DNA from: Hahella sp.
GTDB lineage: Bacteria; Pseudomonadota; Gammaproteobacteria; Pseudomonadales; Oleiphilaceae
Direction: 5' to 3'
Assembly (NCBI GenBank): GCA_028280065.1
Contig: JANQMN010000035.1
Coordinates: 29,026-93,025 of the forward strand
Length of the DNA: 64,000 bases
Both the position numbers and the translations under genes were made by a program. This document shows, in pieces, positions 17,911 through 27,572 of the stretch. Below the pieces are notes generated by a model, which made no database searches, was not told the DNA's origin, and worked only from the letters and a program-made list of their open reading frames with translations. Position 1 is the stretch's first letter; every line of letters starts with the position of its first letter.

Positions 17911-19803
17911 CTAACGAAACACAATCTTGTTGCGTCCCGTAGATTTAGCGGTGTATAGGGCTTCGTCGGCGCGGCGGTAGATACTGGTTACGGTGTCATC
18001 AGGTTGATTGATTGTAAAACCGATGCTCACCCGGCAATTGGGTTCTTCCTTGGCGGAAGCAATGAGCATCCTGACCCGCTCCATAACCATGGCTCCACTT
18101 TGTTGATTCTCGTCCAACAGGATAATGGCGAATTCCTCTCCTCCAAGGCGGGCAACAATATCGATTTCGCGAATTTCGCCTTTTATTGTTGAGGCTACCC
18201 GTTGAATGACCTTGTCTCCTACATCGTGGCCATAACTATCGTTAATATGCTTGAATAGATCGATATCCAATAGACCGAACACCAGGTTTTTTTCCGGGTG
18301 GCGACGGCAAATGGCGAGTTGGTTGTTTAACGCCTGATCGAAATACCGTCGGTTATAAATATTGGTCAGCGGGTCGGTTACAGCCAGGCGTTCGAGCTCT
18401 TGCTCCAGGGCCTTACGTTCGGAAATATCGATAAAGTTGGCGATGTAGTGGGTTGTTTGCTTGGAGTTGCGCAATCTGACGGCATTTACTTCCAAGTGTT
18501 CGGTAATCAAAGAGCCGTCTTTGCGCTTATTGATCATTTCCCCTTCCCAACGGCCCTCGTTTGTCAGGGACCGCCAGAAACCTTCGAAAAAGCTGTCTTC
18601 GTGCTGGCCGGATTTCAAAATATTGTGTGTTTTACCCATCACTTCGTCACGGCTATAGCCTGTGGACTTGGTAAAGGCTTCATTGACGAATACGATGTTT
18701 CCGTTGGCGTCGGTTATGGTGCAGGCTGCCATGGCCCTGGACGCTACCAATGCCAGGAGTTCGGTGGCGCGTTGCTGATTGCGGCGCTGCAGGGATTGGG
18801 CCATAGGAAATGACAGCAACAATAATATCAAACCTAGCCAAAGCAAGGCTTTGCGTTCGGAACGGTATTCCTTGCCCGTCTGCGCTTGAATATTGTCGTC
18901 GTTAAGCGTAACCAGCAGTGTTTCCGGGACGGTGGTTTCCCGGCCCATGTGGACATTGAAGGTGGCATGGATGAATAATTGGTCCTTCATCCTCAGGGAG
19001 CCGGATTTAGAGAATTTGATGGCCGCGGCGACCTGTGGGTGAAGTTGGTTCAAGTTCCGGTCCCCACGTTCCTCTATGCTAAAACCGAAGGCTTTATCCT
19101 GCTTGGGCGTCCAGAGATAGTACCCTTCCTGGTCAAGAGATTCGACTAAAAAACGACGATCGATATTCGCTGTCAGCTCAGCCAAAATTTCATGCATATC
19201 CAGATAAATAACCAGGTAACCGAAGCGTTTGGCATCGAAAACAACAGGTGTAATGAGCCGGTGAGCCCGCTGGTAAGGCTCGACTGGCTGGCCGAACTCT
19301 TCCTCCAGTTCAAAGCCGATAGCGACGACTTCACCATCTTTTAACTGAGTCGCGCGTTCGAAATAATCCTGGGCACCTTGATACTGAAATTGCGGCGGGA
19401 TGATCGCCCGGCGGTTTTTCTTATCGTAATCTACCGCCGCAAGTTCCCAGCCTTCCACATCGAGGAAACGGATTTTCTTCCAGCCGTCGAAAAAACCGAT
19501 CACTTCCAACCAGTTTTCTATAAGCGAGTCGCGATCTCTGGGCCGGTTTGAGTTGGCATAATTTTGTAACAGCCGGGAGTGGGCGATGACTCCCAGTAAT
19601 CCCACAAACTCGCTGCTGCGCAGCTCAAGATTGGCTGTTACGACACTTAATTTGCTGGAGACATTGTCAATTATTCTGGTTTCAGTCTCGGAAAACTGGC
19701 GGTTTTGCACCCACGAGAAAAGCCCAAGCCAGATCACGCTGAGAATACCCAGGATGATCAGCCAGTAGGCGAAAATCGATTGTTTAATTTTCTCTTCGAG
19801 CAT
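17911..19803 (-). CDS. Membrane diguanylate cyclase (Cache - PAS - GGDEF)
   Basis: 630 residues. TM1 is near 13-30, then a periplasmic Cache-like sensor (about 45-300) and TM2 near 317-335. A PAS domain covers about 345-465 (NGNIVFVNEAFTKSTGYSRDE, ending in a PAC-type FIDISERKALEQ). The GGDEF domain is about 470-630. The active site reads GGEEF (554-558), a catalytically competent form. RxxD (REID) stands five residues upstream, so product inhibition through the I-site is expected. It makes c-di-GMP; the PilZ protein at 1.7 kb is a potential reader. It is transcribed away from upp's 3' end. Confidence 0.95.
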   Translation of the reverse strand: MLEEKIKQSIFAYWLIILGILSVIWLGLFSWVQNRQFSETETRIIDNVSSKLSVVTANLELRSSEFVGLLGVIAHSRLLQNYANSNRPRDRDSLIENWLEVIGFFDGWKKIRFLDVEGWELAAVDYDKKNRRAIIPPQFQYQGAQDYFERATQLKDGEVVAIGFELEEEFGQPVEPYQRAHRLITPVVFDAKRFGYLVIYLDMHEILAELTANIDRRFLVESLDQEGYYLWTPKQDKAFGFSIEERGDRNLNQLHPQVAAAIKFSKSGSLRMKDQLFIHATFNVHMGRETTVPETLLVTLNDDNIQAQTGKEYRSERKALLWLGLILLLLSFPMAQSLQRRNQQRATELLALVASRAMAACTITDANGNIVFVNEAFTKSTGYSRDEVMGKTHNILKSGQHEDSFFEGFWRSLTNEGRWEGEMINKRKDGSLITEHLEVNAVRLRNSKQTTHYIANFIDISERKALEQELERLAVTDPLTNIYNRRYFDQALNNQLAICRRHPEKNLVFGLLDIDLFKHINDSYGHDVGDKVIQRVASTIKGEIREIDIVARLGGEEFAIILLDENQQSGAMVMERVRMLIASAKEEPNCRVSIGFTINQPDDTVTSIYRRADEALYTAKSTGRNKIVFR

Positions 19804-19874
19804 GCAATAAAGATTAGCCTACAGAAGGAGTGGAGGCGTATTTAATCCAATCGCAATGGGAAATTCCAGTGAAT

Positions 19875-20504
19875 TTACTTGGTACCGAATATTTTATCTC
19901 CGGCGTCACCCAAACCTGGCAAGATATAACCCTTTTCGTTGAGGCGATCGTCCAGGGAAGCGACATAAATATCGACATCCGGGTGGCGCTCCTGCAGTTT
20001 TGCGACCCCTTCCGGCGCGGCGACTAAAAACAATCCCTTGATTTGCTGACAGCCTCGCGATTTTAACAGGTCAACCGTGGCCAGCAGTGTGCCTCCGGTG
20101 GCCAGCATGGGATCGAGAATCAATGCGGTGCGTTGCCCGATATCGCTGGCAAGTTTATCGAAATAGGCAACTGGCTCCAGGGTTTCTTCATTGCGATAAA
20201 AACCAACGACACTAATTTTTGCACTGGGAATCAATTGTACGACCCCGTCCAGCATTCCTAGTCCGGCTCGAAGAATTGGCACCAAGGTGATTTTTTTCCC
20301 TTTGATGCTTGCCACTTTAATCGGCTTATCTTCCCAACCGACAACTTCCGTTGATTCAGTGGCCAGATCCCGGGTCGCTTCATAGGTCAGGAGGCTGCCT
20401 ATTTCCGCACATAGCTCGCGAAAATGTTTGGTGCTTATGTCCTTTTCCCGCATCAGTCCGAGTTTGTGTTGGACCAGGGGATGAGATATTTCGTGCACGG
20501 CCAT
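19875..20504 (-). CDS. upp: Uracil phosphoribosyltransferase
   Basis: 209 residues, normal length. Converts uracil and PRPP to UMP. The PRPP-binding motif is [13 protein letters not shown] near residues 130-142. The N-terminal segment [19 protein letters not shown] and the C-terminal uracil-binding [17 protein letters not shown] are signature blocks. It lies 34 bp downstream of the methyltransferase-TPR gene on the same strand; whether they share a transcript is unclear. Confidence 0.97.
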   Translation of the reverse strand: MAVHEISHPLVQHKLGLMREKDISTKHFRELCAEIGSLLTYEATRDLATESTEVVGWEDKPIKVASIKGKKITLVPILRAGLGMLDGVVQLIPSAKISVVGFYRNEETLEPVAYFDKLASDIGQRTALILDPMLATGGTLLATVDLLKSRGCQQIKGLFLVAAPEGVAKLQERHPDVDIYVASLDDRLNEKGYILPGLGDAGDKIFGTK

Positions 20505-20538
20505 TGCTGTTTAGGTTCCTTGCTTTGGATAATAGATG

Positions 20539-22197
20539 TCAGAGTTTAGCTAAAATTTGTTGTTGCCGATCTAATAGCGCTTGTCGTTGACTTGCTTCCC
20601 TGTCATTGGCGAGACCCACTGCGATTGCCTGCAGGGCCGCTTCATAACGTCCAAAAGACTCTTGGGCACAGGCAAGACGCAAATTACTGGCGCTGTCTTT
20701 AGGGTTAATGCTAAGCGCTTGGTTATACGCCGCATGCGCATCTTGTTGACGGCCCATGGCATAGTAACAGTCGCCCAAGATATCCCAAAGCCAAGTGCTG
20801 TACCAGGGGTTCATTTTAAGGGCGTGTTGTATTAGTGGTAAGGCTTTCTCGGGTTCGTTGAGCTGGTGGCGAAGAAATTCTGCGACTTCGGCCAACAAAA
20901 ACCAATCGTGGGTACAATGCGGTAAGCCGAGCTGATAGTAGTTCAGGGCATCGTAGCGGCGGCCTTGGTTCGCAAGTTCCCGGGCATCATCAAAAGGCGA
21001 AAGAAACGTGGACTCGGCTGCAAGACTAAAGTGGCGTTCAAATGCACTGATTGCATTGCTGTCGTTGGTTTTAAGCAAGAGCCTTGAGTGCAGCGTTACT
21101 TTGTCGTCGTCATTGGGTTTGACACAGACAAAGCCGATGTCCGACAGGCAGAATTCGAGGATCGGAAAATTGATATCCATTGCTAAGGTATGGCCGTAGC
21201 GTTTACTCTGCAGTTTCTTGGCCATTTCTTCACCACTCACCGGGCCATAATCATTGATTAAGACATGGCCCTCGTCGCGCAGATATTGGGATAGTTCATG
21301 AAGACAAGCCACCGCGCCGTGATTGACCGCCATACCGGTTCGAACTTCGTTGTTAATAATCCAGTCGCGCACGACGGATGGTATTAGTTCCGAACTCTGG
21401 ATGGGCGCATAGCGAAAAGTCCGTTCGAAAATCGGCGCAAGAGATACCAGTTCGGCTGTCCGTTGAGGGTCTTTTGAGTGACATGCAGCCTCAATTTCGT
21501 CTTTGCTCAATTGGGTGAATCTTGGCAAGACTTTTGGGTCCAGCGATAGTGTTGTACGTACCTGAAGTTCCTGAAAGCCAGTGTCTGTATACTGAATGAC
21601 ACTGTAAGGCAACACGTCGAGCACATAGTTGCAATAAATGGCCATTAAATCTTTGCTCGGACAGTATTGCTCCGCAAAACCTTTGCCAATAGGCATTTGT
21701 ATACAGGTAACATGCCCTTGATGTTGTTCAAATATGCCTCGTGTTTGCCAATCCTTTACCGATTGTGCCGAGCCATCGGATACAAACATGTTTAGGCGTT
21801 GATAGTAGTCGGTACCCGCCTCGATACAGAGTGCTTTGAAATTGTCGAGCAAGAATCGGGCAAACAATCCTGACCCTGCACCGAGTTCCAGAACTTCAAT
21901 TTTGGTATCCGGAGAGAGGTTTCCACAGCAGTCAAACAACAATAAGGCCGCTTTACGGGAAAGCCGGCCGCTGCTGGTGATATAAAAAGGCACACTGGCG
22001 ATGGCGAACGGCGATACGCCCTGATGGTCCCAGGCGAGCTTCGCCAGGGTCCATTCCAAACTCGATGCAACCGGCGTGAAATCTTGCAGTTTAATTCGTT
22101 CATCGCCCAACGCTGCTATAGAGTCTTGGAGTACCAGAGTATCTTGGACGGAATCAGTAGATGCTGTCAGTCTTTCCAGTGTAGATTGCGTTATCAC
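20539..22197 (-). CDS. SAM-dependent methyltransferase with C-terminal TPR repeats
   Basis: 552 residues. A Rossmann methyltransferase motif I (EVLELGAGSGLFARFLL) lies near residues 99-115, with a later acidic/aromatic block (MAIYCNYVLDVLPYSVIQ). The layout recalls the MidA/NDUFAF7-like group, but that match is weak. Residues about 430-552 contain two or three TPR units (NPWYSTWLWDILGDCYYAMGRQQDAHAAYNQAL). The substrate is probably a protein, given the TPR platform; this is inference. Soluble, no signal peptide. The gene is followed closely by upp. Confidence 0.75.
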   Translation of the reverse strand: MITQSTLERLTASTDSVQDTLVLQDSIAALGDERIKLQDFTPVASSLEWTLAKLAWDHQGVSPFAIASVPFYITSSGRLSRKAALLLFDCCGNLSPDTKIEVLELGAGSGLFARFLLDNFKALCIEAGTDYYQRLNMFVSDGSAQSVKDWQTRGIFEQHQGHVTCIQMPIGKGFAEQYCPSKDLMAIYCNYVLDVLPYSVIQYTDTGFQELQVRTTLSLDPKVLPRFTQLSKDEIEAACHSKDPQRTAELVSLAPIFERTFRYAPIQSSELIPSVVRDWIINNEVRTGMAVNHGAVACLHELSQYLRDEGHVLINDYGPVSGEEMAKKLQSKRYGHTLAMDINFPILEFCLSDIGFVCVKPNDDDKVTLHSRLLLKTNDSNAISAFERHFSLAAESTFLSPFDDARELANQGRRYDALNYYQLGLPHCTHDWFLLAEVAEFLRHQLNEPEKALPLIQHALKMNPWYSTWLWDILGDCYYAMGRQQDAHAAYNQALSINPKDSASNLRLACAQESFGRYEAALQAIAVGLANDREASQRQALLDRQQQILAKL

Positions 22198-22541
22198 GCT
22201 AGTGGGCCTCCAAAATGATGTTGCCGCATGAAAGTGCAGAGTTTGGTGGGTGGTAACCCGTCAAAGACCAGCTACTTGTCATGATGGGTTGCCACCAGCG
22301 TGGCCCGACCCATACTACCCGACTCGGCAAGATTAGGCATTATCAAGTTGAGTAAGAACCAGGATCGATGGGCATGAAAATCTCTCTTATGAGTCAAATA
22401 TGACCGGATAGTGAGTGGTTCGAGGATACCCTTTTTATGTCGCTACCGGTTACTCAATGTCGGTAAAGCCTAGCAACAATCCGGGGTACTGTGAATGCCA
22501 AAAACCCTCTTCAGATTGCGTTAACGGATTGTTATATAGAG
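22198..22541. other. 344-bp gene-free stretch
   Basis: Between the LonN-like gene and the methyltransferase gene, both on the minus strand. No open frame with an SD, no hairpin with a U-tract and no repeat was seen; it presumably carries the methyltransferase promoter. Confidence 0.5.
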
Positions 22542-23210
22542 CTAGTCTGCCGGACGAACGGGTCTTCCCGCTTGGTTTAAGATATCCAGTATCAACGTTA
22601 AGCGTTGTGAGCTGGTTCTGGACTCTAGAATACGTTGCTGCAGATCCGTTTCCAGGCGAAGAAATTGAAACAGATCAAAACTGTATTCCGTAGGTGTTTT
22701 TTCTACCCATCCGGGTGATTGGAGCATTTCCGTCATTCCAGGTAAATGCCCTAACATGGCGATTAAGCGATGTTGGACTTTGTCTTTGAGATCAAGCGAC
22801 TTTTCCCGATTTTCCGAAGTTTCAGGTAAATCTTCAAAGTGGTGGCACCGGTAAATGCTGAAAGGCAGGGTTTGAATCGGTTCAAGGGCCTGAAGCCGGA
22901 CATTTGCCTGTAGCGTTACGCGCAAGCGTCCATCGTTGAGGATTTCGTCAATCCGGCAGCGGCCAGCCGAGAAAATCCGCAGAGGTTTATAGGTTGCTTG
23001 GTTGGTATTCAATGCCTCTTCCATCGTCTGTCCAGGCTTCGAAGGTTTGATCAACTTTTCGACATGGCACACGCCCAGTAACAAACCCGTTTCCGCGCAT
23101 TGCTTTACCATCGTGCGGTATCTTGGTTCGAAAACATGGAGTGGAAATTCAGTTCCCGGAAAAACGACACAGTTCGGAATGGGAAACAGGGCAACGTCAA
23201 CTGTCTTCAT
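22542..23210 (-). CDS. LON substrate-binding-domain (LonN) protein
   Basis: 222 residues. Stand-alone relative of the N-terminal domain of Lon protease, with no ATPase or protease part. The hallmark is LFPIPNCVVFPGTEFPLHVFEPRYRTM, split across residues 8-34. Later GRCRIDEILNDGRLRV is also typical. Such proteins are thought to bind substrates or partners; their role is not established. I chose ATG 23210 (MKTVDVALFPIP) over an upstream ATG at 23279 because homologous proteins begin just before the FPL strand. Confidence 0.88.
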   Translation of the reverse strand: MKTVDVALFPIPNCVVFPGTEFPLHVFEPRYRTMVKQCAETGLLLGVCHVEKLIKPSKPGQTMEEALNTNQATYKPLRIFSAGRCRIDEILNDGRLRVTLQANVRLQALEPIQTLPFSIYRCHHFEDLPETSENREKSLDLKDKVQHRLIAMLGHLPGMTEMLQSPGWVEKTPTEYSFDLFQFLRLETDLQQRILESRTSSQRLTLILDILNQAGRPVRPAD

Positions 23211-23391
23211 TGAAGTTTTGTCTGCAGAATCGTAGTAACTGTAGAGTAGATAGTTAGGTTGTCTACGTAGATGCCGCAATTTTAGACCGGCAACCTGACG
23301 TCAGGGTAATCAAGGTTGGGAACAAGCCAGCGCTTCATGTAAGCTACCCGCCTAATATTTTTTCCCCCTTGGTTGAATAATCCTACACCCA

Positions 23392-25128
23392 ATGAATATA
23401 CAGCAATTACTTTTAGAACGTTTTCAAGCTGCCATGACGGCAATTGGCGCACCTGCAGGTTCTCCGGTGCCCCTGACCAGAAGCACTAAACCTGAATTTG
23501 GCGAGTACCAGTTCAATGGTGCGATGCCCCTGGCCAAGCGTTTGAAAAAGAATCCCCGGGAAATAGCCGGACAATTGGTGAACGCCGTTAACCTGGAAGG
23601 CATTGCCACTAAGTTAGAGGTTGCAGGGCCTGGTTTTATCAATATTCATCTCGACAATGCCTGGCTCCAGTCGGCAGTGGCAACTGCTTCTATGGATGAC
23701 CGGCTAGGCTTTGTTTCTCAATCGGCAGAGACGGTGGTGGTCGATTACTCGGCCCCCAATCTGGCGAAGGAAATGCATGTCGGTCACCTGCGTTCGACGA
23801 TTATTGGCGATGCCGTGGTTAAGGTCCTCGAGTTTCTTGGACACAAGGTTATACGGCAAAATCATATGGGCGACTGGGGCACCCAATTCGGCATGTTGTT
23901 AGCCCATCTTAGTGACCGCCTGGCTGCCAACGAGGTGGCGGAGACTGCCTTGGCGGATCTCGAAGCATTCTACCGTGAGGCCAAGGTTCGCTTTGACGAC
24001 GAAGACGGATTTGCCGACCGAGCCCGGGAATACGTGGTGAAACTGCAAGGAGGCGATCCCGAGTTTCTAGCTTTGTGGCAGCAGTTCATCGATATTTCCA
24101 TCGCCCATAGTCAGGAAATTTATGACCGGTTAGGCGTCAGCTTAGGCCCGGATCACGTGATGGGGGAAAGCGCTTACAACGATGATTTGGCAGCGGTCAT
24201 CCAAGATCTTCAGGAGCGTGGTATTGCCGTCGAAGATCAAGGCGCTCAAGTTGTTTTTCTGGACGAAATGAAGAACAAAGAGGGCCAACCCGCCGCCTAT
24301 ATTGTGCAGAAATCCGGGGGAGGCTATCTCTATTCGACCACGGATCTGGCGGCTATTCGGTATCGCGTCGGCAAGTTGGGCGCAGACCGCATCCTGATCT
24401 TCACCGATGCGCGACAAGCGCTTCATTTTAAGCAGACCGAAATCGTTGCACGTAAAGCCGGGTTCTTTAATGAGAACACAAGTTATGAGCACTGCCCGTT
24501 CGGCATGATGCTGGGGAAAGACGGCAAACCTTTTAAAACCCGGACTGGCGGCACGGTAAAACTGACCGAGCTGATTGATGAAGCGGTTGAAAGAGCGAAT
24601 GACCTGCTCCAAAAACGTGAGTCCGAGCTAACCGATGCTGAACGGTTGGAAGTGGGTCGTAAAGTGGGCGTTGGTTCAGTGAAATATGCGGATTTGAGTA
24701 AAAACCGCACCACTGACTACGTCTTCGACTGGGATACCATGCTGAGTTTTGAAGGCAACACCGCGCCATATCTGCAATATGCCTATACCCGGGTACGCAG
24801 TATTTTTCGCAAGGCAGGAACTGCGCCGGAAGATCTCACTTGCGAAGTAATGCTTGTTGAAATTCAGGAACGCAGTCTCGCGGTCAAGCTCCTGCAGTAC
24901 CAGGAAGCGATTGAGCAGGTCGCCAAAGAGGCTCAGCCACACTTGCTTTGCACATACCTATACGAGCTGTCCAGCCTGTTTATGAGCTTCTATGAAGCTT
25001 GCCCAATCCTTAAATCCGATGTTGAACCTTCGGTGCGGGACAGCCGGCTTGTATTGGCGAAGTTGACTGCAGATACCATCCAGCATGGATTGGCCTCACT
25101 CGGCATCGAAACCATGGAACGGATGTAG
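23392..25128 (+). CDS. argS: Arginyl-tRNA synthetase
   Basis: 578-residue class Ia synthetase. Domains in order: the N-terminal Add-1 tRNA-binding domain, then the Rossmann core with the HIGH signature as HVGHLRS (about residues 130-136). A KMSK-like loop in the class-typical form [16 protein letters not shown] is near 370-385. The C-terminal DALR anticodon-binding domain has ALAKLTAD-like [19 protein letters not shown] and ends ETMERM, the usual ArgS terminus. It is monocistronic, with ATG at 23392. Confidence 0.98.
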   Translation: MNIQQLLLERFQAAMTAIGAPAGSPVPLTRSTKPEFGEYQFNGAMPLAKRLKKNPREIAGQLVNAVNLEGIATKLEVAGPGFINIHLDNAWLQSAVATASMDDRLGFVSQSAETVVVDYSAPNLAKEMHVGHLRSTIIGDAVVKVLEFLGHKVIRQNHMGDWGTQFGMLLAHLSDRLAANEVAETALADLEAFYREAKVRFDDEDGFADRAREYVVKLQGGDPEFLALWQQFIDISIAHSQEIYDRLGVSLGPDHVMGESAYNDDLAAVIQDLQERGIAVEDQGAQVVFLDEMKNKEGQPAAYIVQKSGGGYLYSTTDLAAIRYRVGKLGADRILIFTDARQALHFKQTEIVARKAGFFNENTSYEHCPFGMMLGKDGKPFKTRTGGTVKLTELIDEAVERANDLLQKRESELTDAERLEVGRKVGVGSVKYADLSKNRTTDYVFDWDTMLSFEGNTAPYLQYAYTRVRSIFRKAGTAPEDLTCEVMLVEIQERSLAVKLLQYQEAIEQVAKEAQPHLLCTYLYELSSLFMSFYEACPILKSDVEPSVRDSRLVLAKLTADTIQHGLASLGIETMERM

Positions 25129-25179
25129 GCGAGCAACGATTGTAAGAAAACAGCAATATAGCAAAGTAAGAAAGGCTAT

Positions 25180-25202
25180 GAGGTTCTTGCTACAAGCACC
25201 TC
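25180..25202. repeat. Short palindrome related to the 36.2-kb MITE ends
   Basis: GAGGTTCTTGC-TAC-AAGCACCTC: the outer arms match the termini (GAGGTACTTGC / GCAAGTGCCTC) of the element at 36167-36307 with all internal sequence missing. It lies between argS and the SDR gene. Confidence 0.45.
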
Positions 25203-25246
25203 GCTAAGTAAGAAAAAATAGGGTTGATAAAGAGGAAACTAAATTC

Positions 25247-25945
25247 ATGGCAACTGTCTTGATAACAGGTGGAAATCGGGGAATCGGGTTAGAGTTTGTA
25301 CGACAGTACCTGGCCGGCGGTGACCAGGTTATTGCAACCGCGCGCAGCGTAAGTACGTGCGCAAAACTACAGGAACTGGGGCAGGGCAAAAATGCCGGTA
25401 GACTCACTATTCTGCCTTTGGAGGTGACAGATCCCCAATCTCGAACAGATTTCCTGAAGCGGCTGGGGCAGCAGGCGATTGATCTTTTTATTAATAATGC
25501 CGGCATCTACGGGCCAAAGAGCATGCCGCTCGGTGAGGTGGATGAACAGGAATGGATCAAGGTATTACAAGTCAATACCATCGCTCCGCTTAAGCTGGCT
25601 GAACTGCTTCGAGGTAACCTAAGTCGGGGCCAACGCCCGGTAATAGCAATATTGAGCAGCAAAATGGGCTCGATGGCCGATAACACCTCCGGCGGTTCCT
25701 ATATTTATCGATCCTCTAAAGCCGCAGTGAATGCAGTGACGAAGAGTCTGGCAGTGGATCTGGCAGACGATGGCATTAGCGTTGTGGCTTTGCATCCGGG
25801 CTGGGTGCAAACGGATATGGGCGGTCCGAATGCACTGATTGATGTCGCTACCAGTGTCAGTGGCATGAAAAATGTGTTAGACGCTTTGGACCCCAGTCTA
25901 ACAGGGCATTTTATTAACTATGATGGCGCCACTATTCCTTGGTAG
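25247..25945 (+). CDS. Short-chain dehydrogenase/reductase (C-factor-like SDR)
   Basis: 232 residues, classical SDR. Cofactor motif TGGNRGIG is at about residues 8-15, NNAG near 84, and the catalytic Ser-Tyr-Lys are in SSKMGS and YRSSKAAVN. The later HPGWVQTDMGG is typical of the csgA/C-factor-like branch. The basic residue after the glycine loop suggests NADP(H), but the substrate is unknown. SD AGAGGAAA precedes the ATG. It converges with tesA; 26 bp separate the stops. Confidence 0.92.
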   Translation: MATVLITGGNRGIGLEFVRQYLAGGDQVIATARSVSTCAKLQELGQGKNAGRLTILPLEVTDPQSRTDFLKRLGQQAIDLFINNAGIYGPKSMPLGEVDEQEWIKVLQVNTIAPLKLAELLRGNLSRGQRPVIAILSSKMGSMADNTSGGSYIYRSSKAAVNAVTKSLAVDLADDGISVVALHPGWVQTDMGGPNALIDVATSVSGMKNVLDALDPSLTGHFINYDGATIPW

Positions 25946-25971
25946 TTAAATAAGCCTGGTGGTTTATCCTT

Positions 25972-26676
25972 CTATTCTGCAGCCAGTGCTGAAGTCCCGG
26001 TTATTCTGTCCTCAACCAAAGGCTTCAGCTTCGGCAACACATTTTTAGCAATTAACGGTTGTGCCGCCGCCGTTGGGTGGATGCCGTCTGCCTGCATCAT
26101 ATTGGGTTGCAAGGCGATACCTTCCAGCAAAAAAGGTACGACCGGTATTGAAAATTCCTCGCCAAGCTCTTGATAAGTGAGGAAAAAGTCTTCTGTGTAA
26201 CGCGGTCCGTAGTTAGGCGGGATGCGCATGCCCAGCAACATGACGCTTGTACCTTTAGCTTGCGCCTGCAAAATGATTTCACGCAGGTTGTTGCGCATGG
26301 TTTTTATCGGGAAACCTCTGAGTCCGTCGTTGCCCCCTAACTCCAGTACCAGCACTTCCGGTTCATGCCGCTCTAGCAGCCCCGCAATACGCGCACGTCC
26401 ACCACCCGTGGTTTCGCCGGATATGCTGGCGTTTATGATCTTGGTCGGCGCCCCAAGCGCAGAGAGGTCGTTTGCCAGATGATTTAGCCAACTGGCCTCT
26501 TGCGGGATCCCGTAAGCGGCGCTGAGACTGTCCCCAAGAACCAGAATTTTTACCGCATCCGGTTTGGCATCCGTCGCAGAGTTGGCTGGGTTGGCAACAA
26601 AAATCAGGAGAACCAGTAGAAATTTCGAAACCAGACCCATATTTAACCCATAATGTGTGGTCTGTAATTTTGTCAT
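25972..26676 (-). CDS. tesA: TesA-type SGNH thioesterase/lysophospholipase
   Basis: Periplasmic SGNH-hydrolase (about 234 residues). Block I GDSLSAAYGI supplies the Ser, block III GGNDGLRG the Asn, and block V DGIHP the Asp and His. A hydrophobic signal (FLLVLLIFVANPANS) precedes the mature part. I chose ATG 26676, which has AAGGT upstream; ATG 26640 is an alternative giving a shorter signal, and a start at 26754 looks too long. It is divergent from ybbA-ybbP, the same arrangement as in E. coli and many gammaproteobacteria. Confidence 0.93.
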   Translation of the reverse strand: MTKLQTTHYGLNMGLVSKFLLVLLIFVANPANSATDAKPDAVKILVLGDSLSAAYGIPQEASWLNHLANDLSALGAPTKIINASISGETTGGGRARIAGLLERHEPEVLVLELGGNDGLRGFPIKTMRNNLREIILQAQAKGTSVMLLGMRIPPNYGPRYTEDFFLTYQELGEEFSIPVVPFLLEGIALQPNMMQADGIHPTAAAQPLIAKNVLPKLKPLVEDRITGTSALAAE

Positions 26677-26869
26677 GTACCGTACCTTAAATTGAACTTT
26701 GTGGAGATTGGATAAACGAATGCCGGTTGATGGTAAATACTGATAACCTGGCACTCAGTTCACATTATCGGAATCACAGTAAAAGTTACGGTATAGAGAT
26801 ACGCATAGATCGTCCAGCCCTTATAGGCGGCGTCTTACATAATGGTAATTTTCAACTAGGAAGCAATGC

Positions 26870-27571
26870 ATGAAGTCTGAACCGGTGTTGAGTTCTCGTG
26901 ATTTAAACAAATTCGTAAAAAGTGGCTCAACCCGCTTGGATATTCTGAAGGGAATTCACCTGGAAATCGCGGCCGGGGAATCCGTCGCCATCATCGGTCG
27001 ATCCGGCTCCGGTAAAACCACACTTTTGAGCATCCTTGCGGGATTGGATTTGGCCTCTGCCGGGCAGGTTCTCATGTTGGGCCAGGATCTTTCTAACTTG
27101 ACGGAAGATCAAAGGGCGGCGTTACGCGCCCAGCATGTCGGGTTTGTTTTCCAGTCTTTTCAGTTAGTGCCGACCATGACTGCCCTGGAAAATGTTATGT
27201 TACCTCTTGACTTGGCCGGCGTTGAAAATAGCCGGGACCGGGCCATGCAGTGGCTGTCTAAAGTAGGCTTGGAAAGCCGCGCCCAACATTATCCCAAACA
27301 ACTCTCCGGCGGCGAGCAGCAGCGGGTTGCCGTTGCGCGAGCCTTTGTGACCCACCCGAATATACTTTTCGCGGACGAGCCTACCGGCAATCTGGATATT
27401 CATACCGGCGCCATGATCATGGATTTGCTGTTCGACCTGAATAAGGAGGAGGGGACGACACTTATTCTGGTTACCCATGATGTTGAGTTGGCCAAGCGCT
27501 GTGATCGGTCGTTGACGCTGACTGAAGGCGTGCTCGACGAAGAAGATTACCAGCCGGCAGAGGCGGTTTAA
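26870..27571 (+). CDS. ybbA: YbbA-type ABC transporter ATPase
   Basis: 233 residues of the LolD/MacB-like (type VII ABC) class. Walker [11 protein letters not shown]-loop [10 protein letters not shown], signature LSGGEQQR, Walker [13 protein letters not shown] and H-loop THD are all present. It pairs with the FtsX-type permease 2 bp downstream and sits divergent from tesA, the conserved ybbA-ybbP-tesA locus. It probably powers extraction or remodelling of an envelope lipid or lipoprotein; the substrate is unknown. Confidence 0.95.
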   Translation: MKSEPVLSSRDLNKFVKSGSTRLDILKGIHLEIAAGESVAIIGRSGSGKTTLLSILAGLDLASAGQVLMLGQDLSNLTEDQRAALRAQHVGFVFQSFQLVPTMTALENVMLPLDLAGVENSRDRAMQWLSKVGLESRAQHYPKQLSGGEQQRVAVARAFVTHPNILFADEPTGNLDIHTGAMIMDLLFDLNKEEGTTLILVTHDVELAKRCDRSLTLTEGVLDEEDYQPAEAV

Positions 27572-27572
27572 C

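Noticed and set aside
22415..22693. A 92-codon plus-strand frame overlapping the LonN gene end
   Set aside because: Most of it is antisense to a well-supported gene and it lacks an SD.
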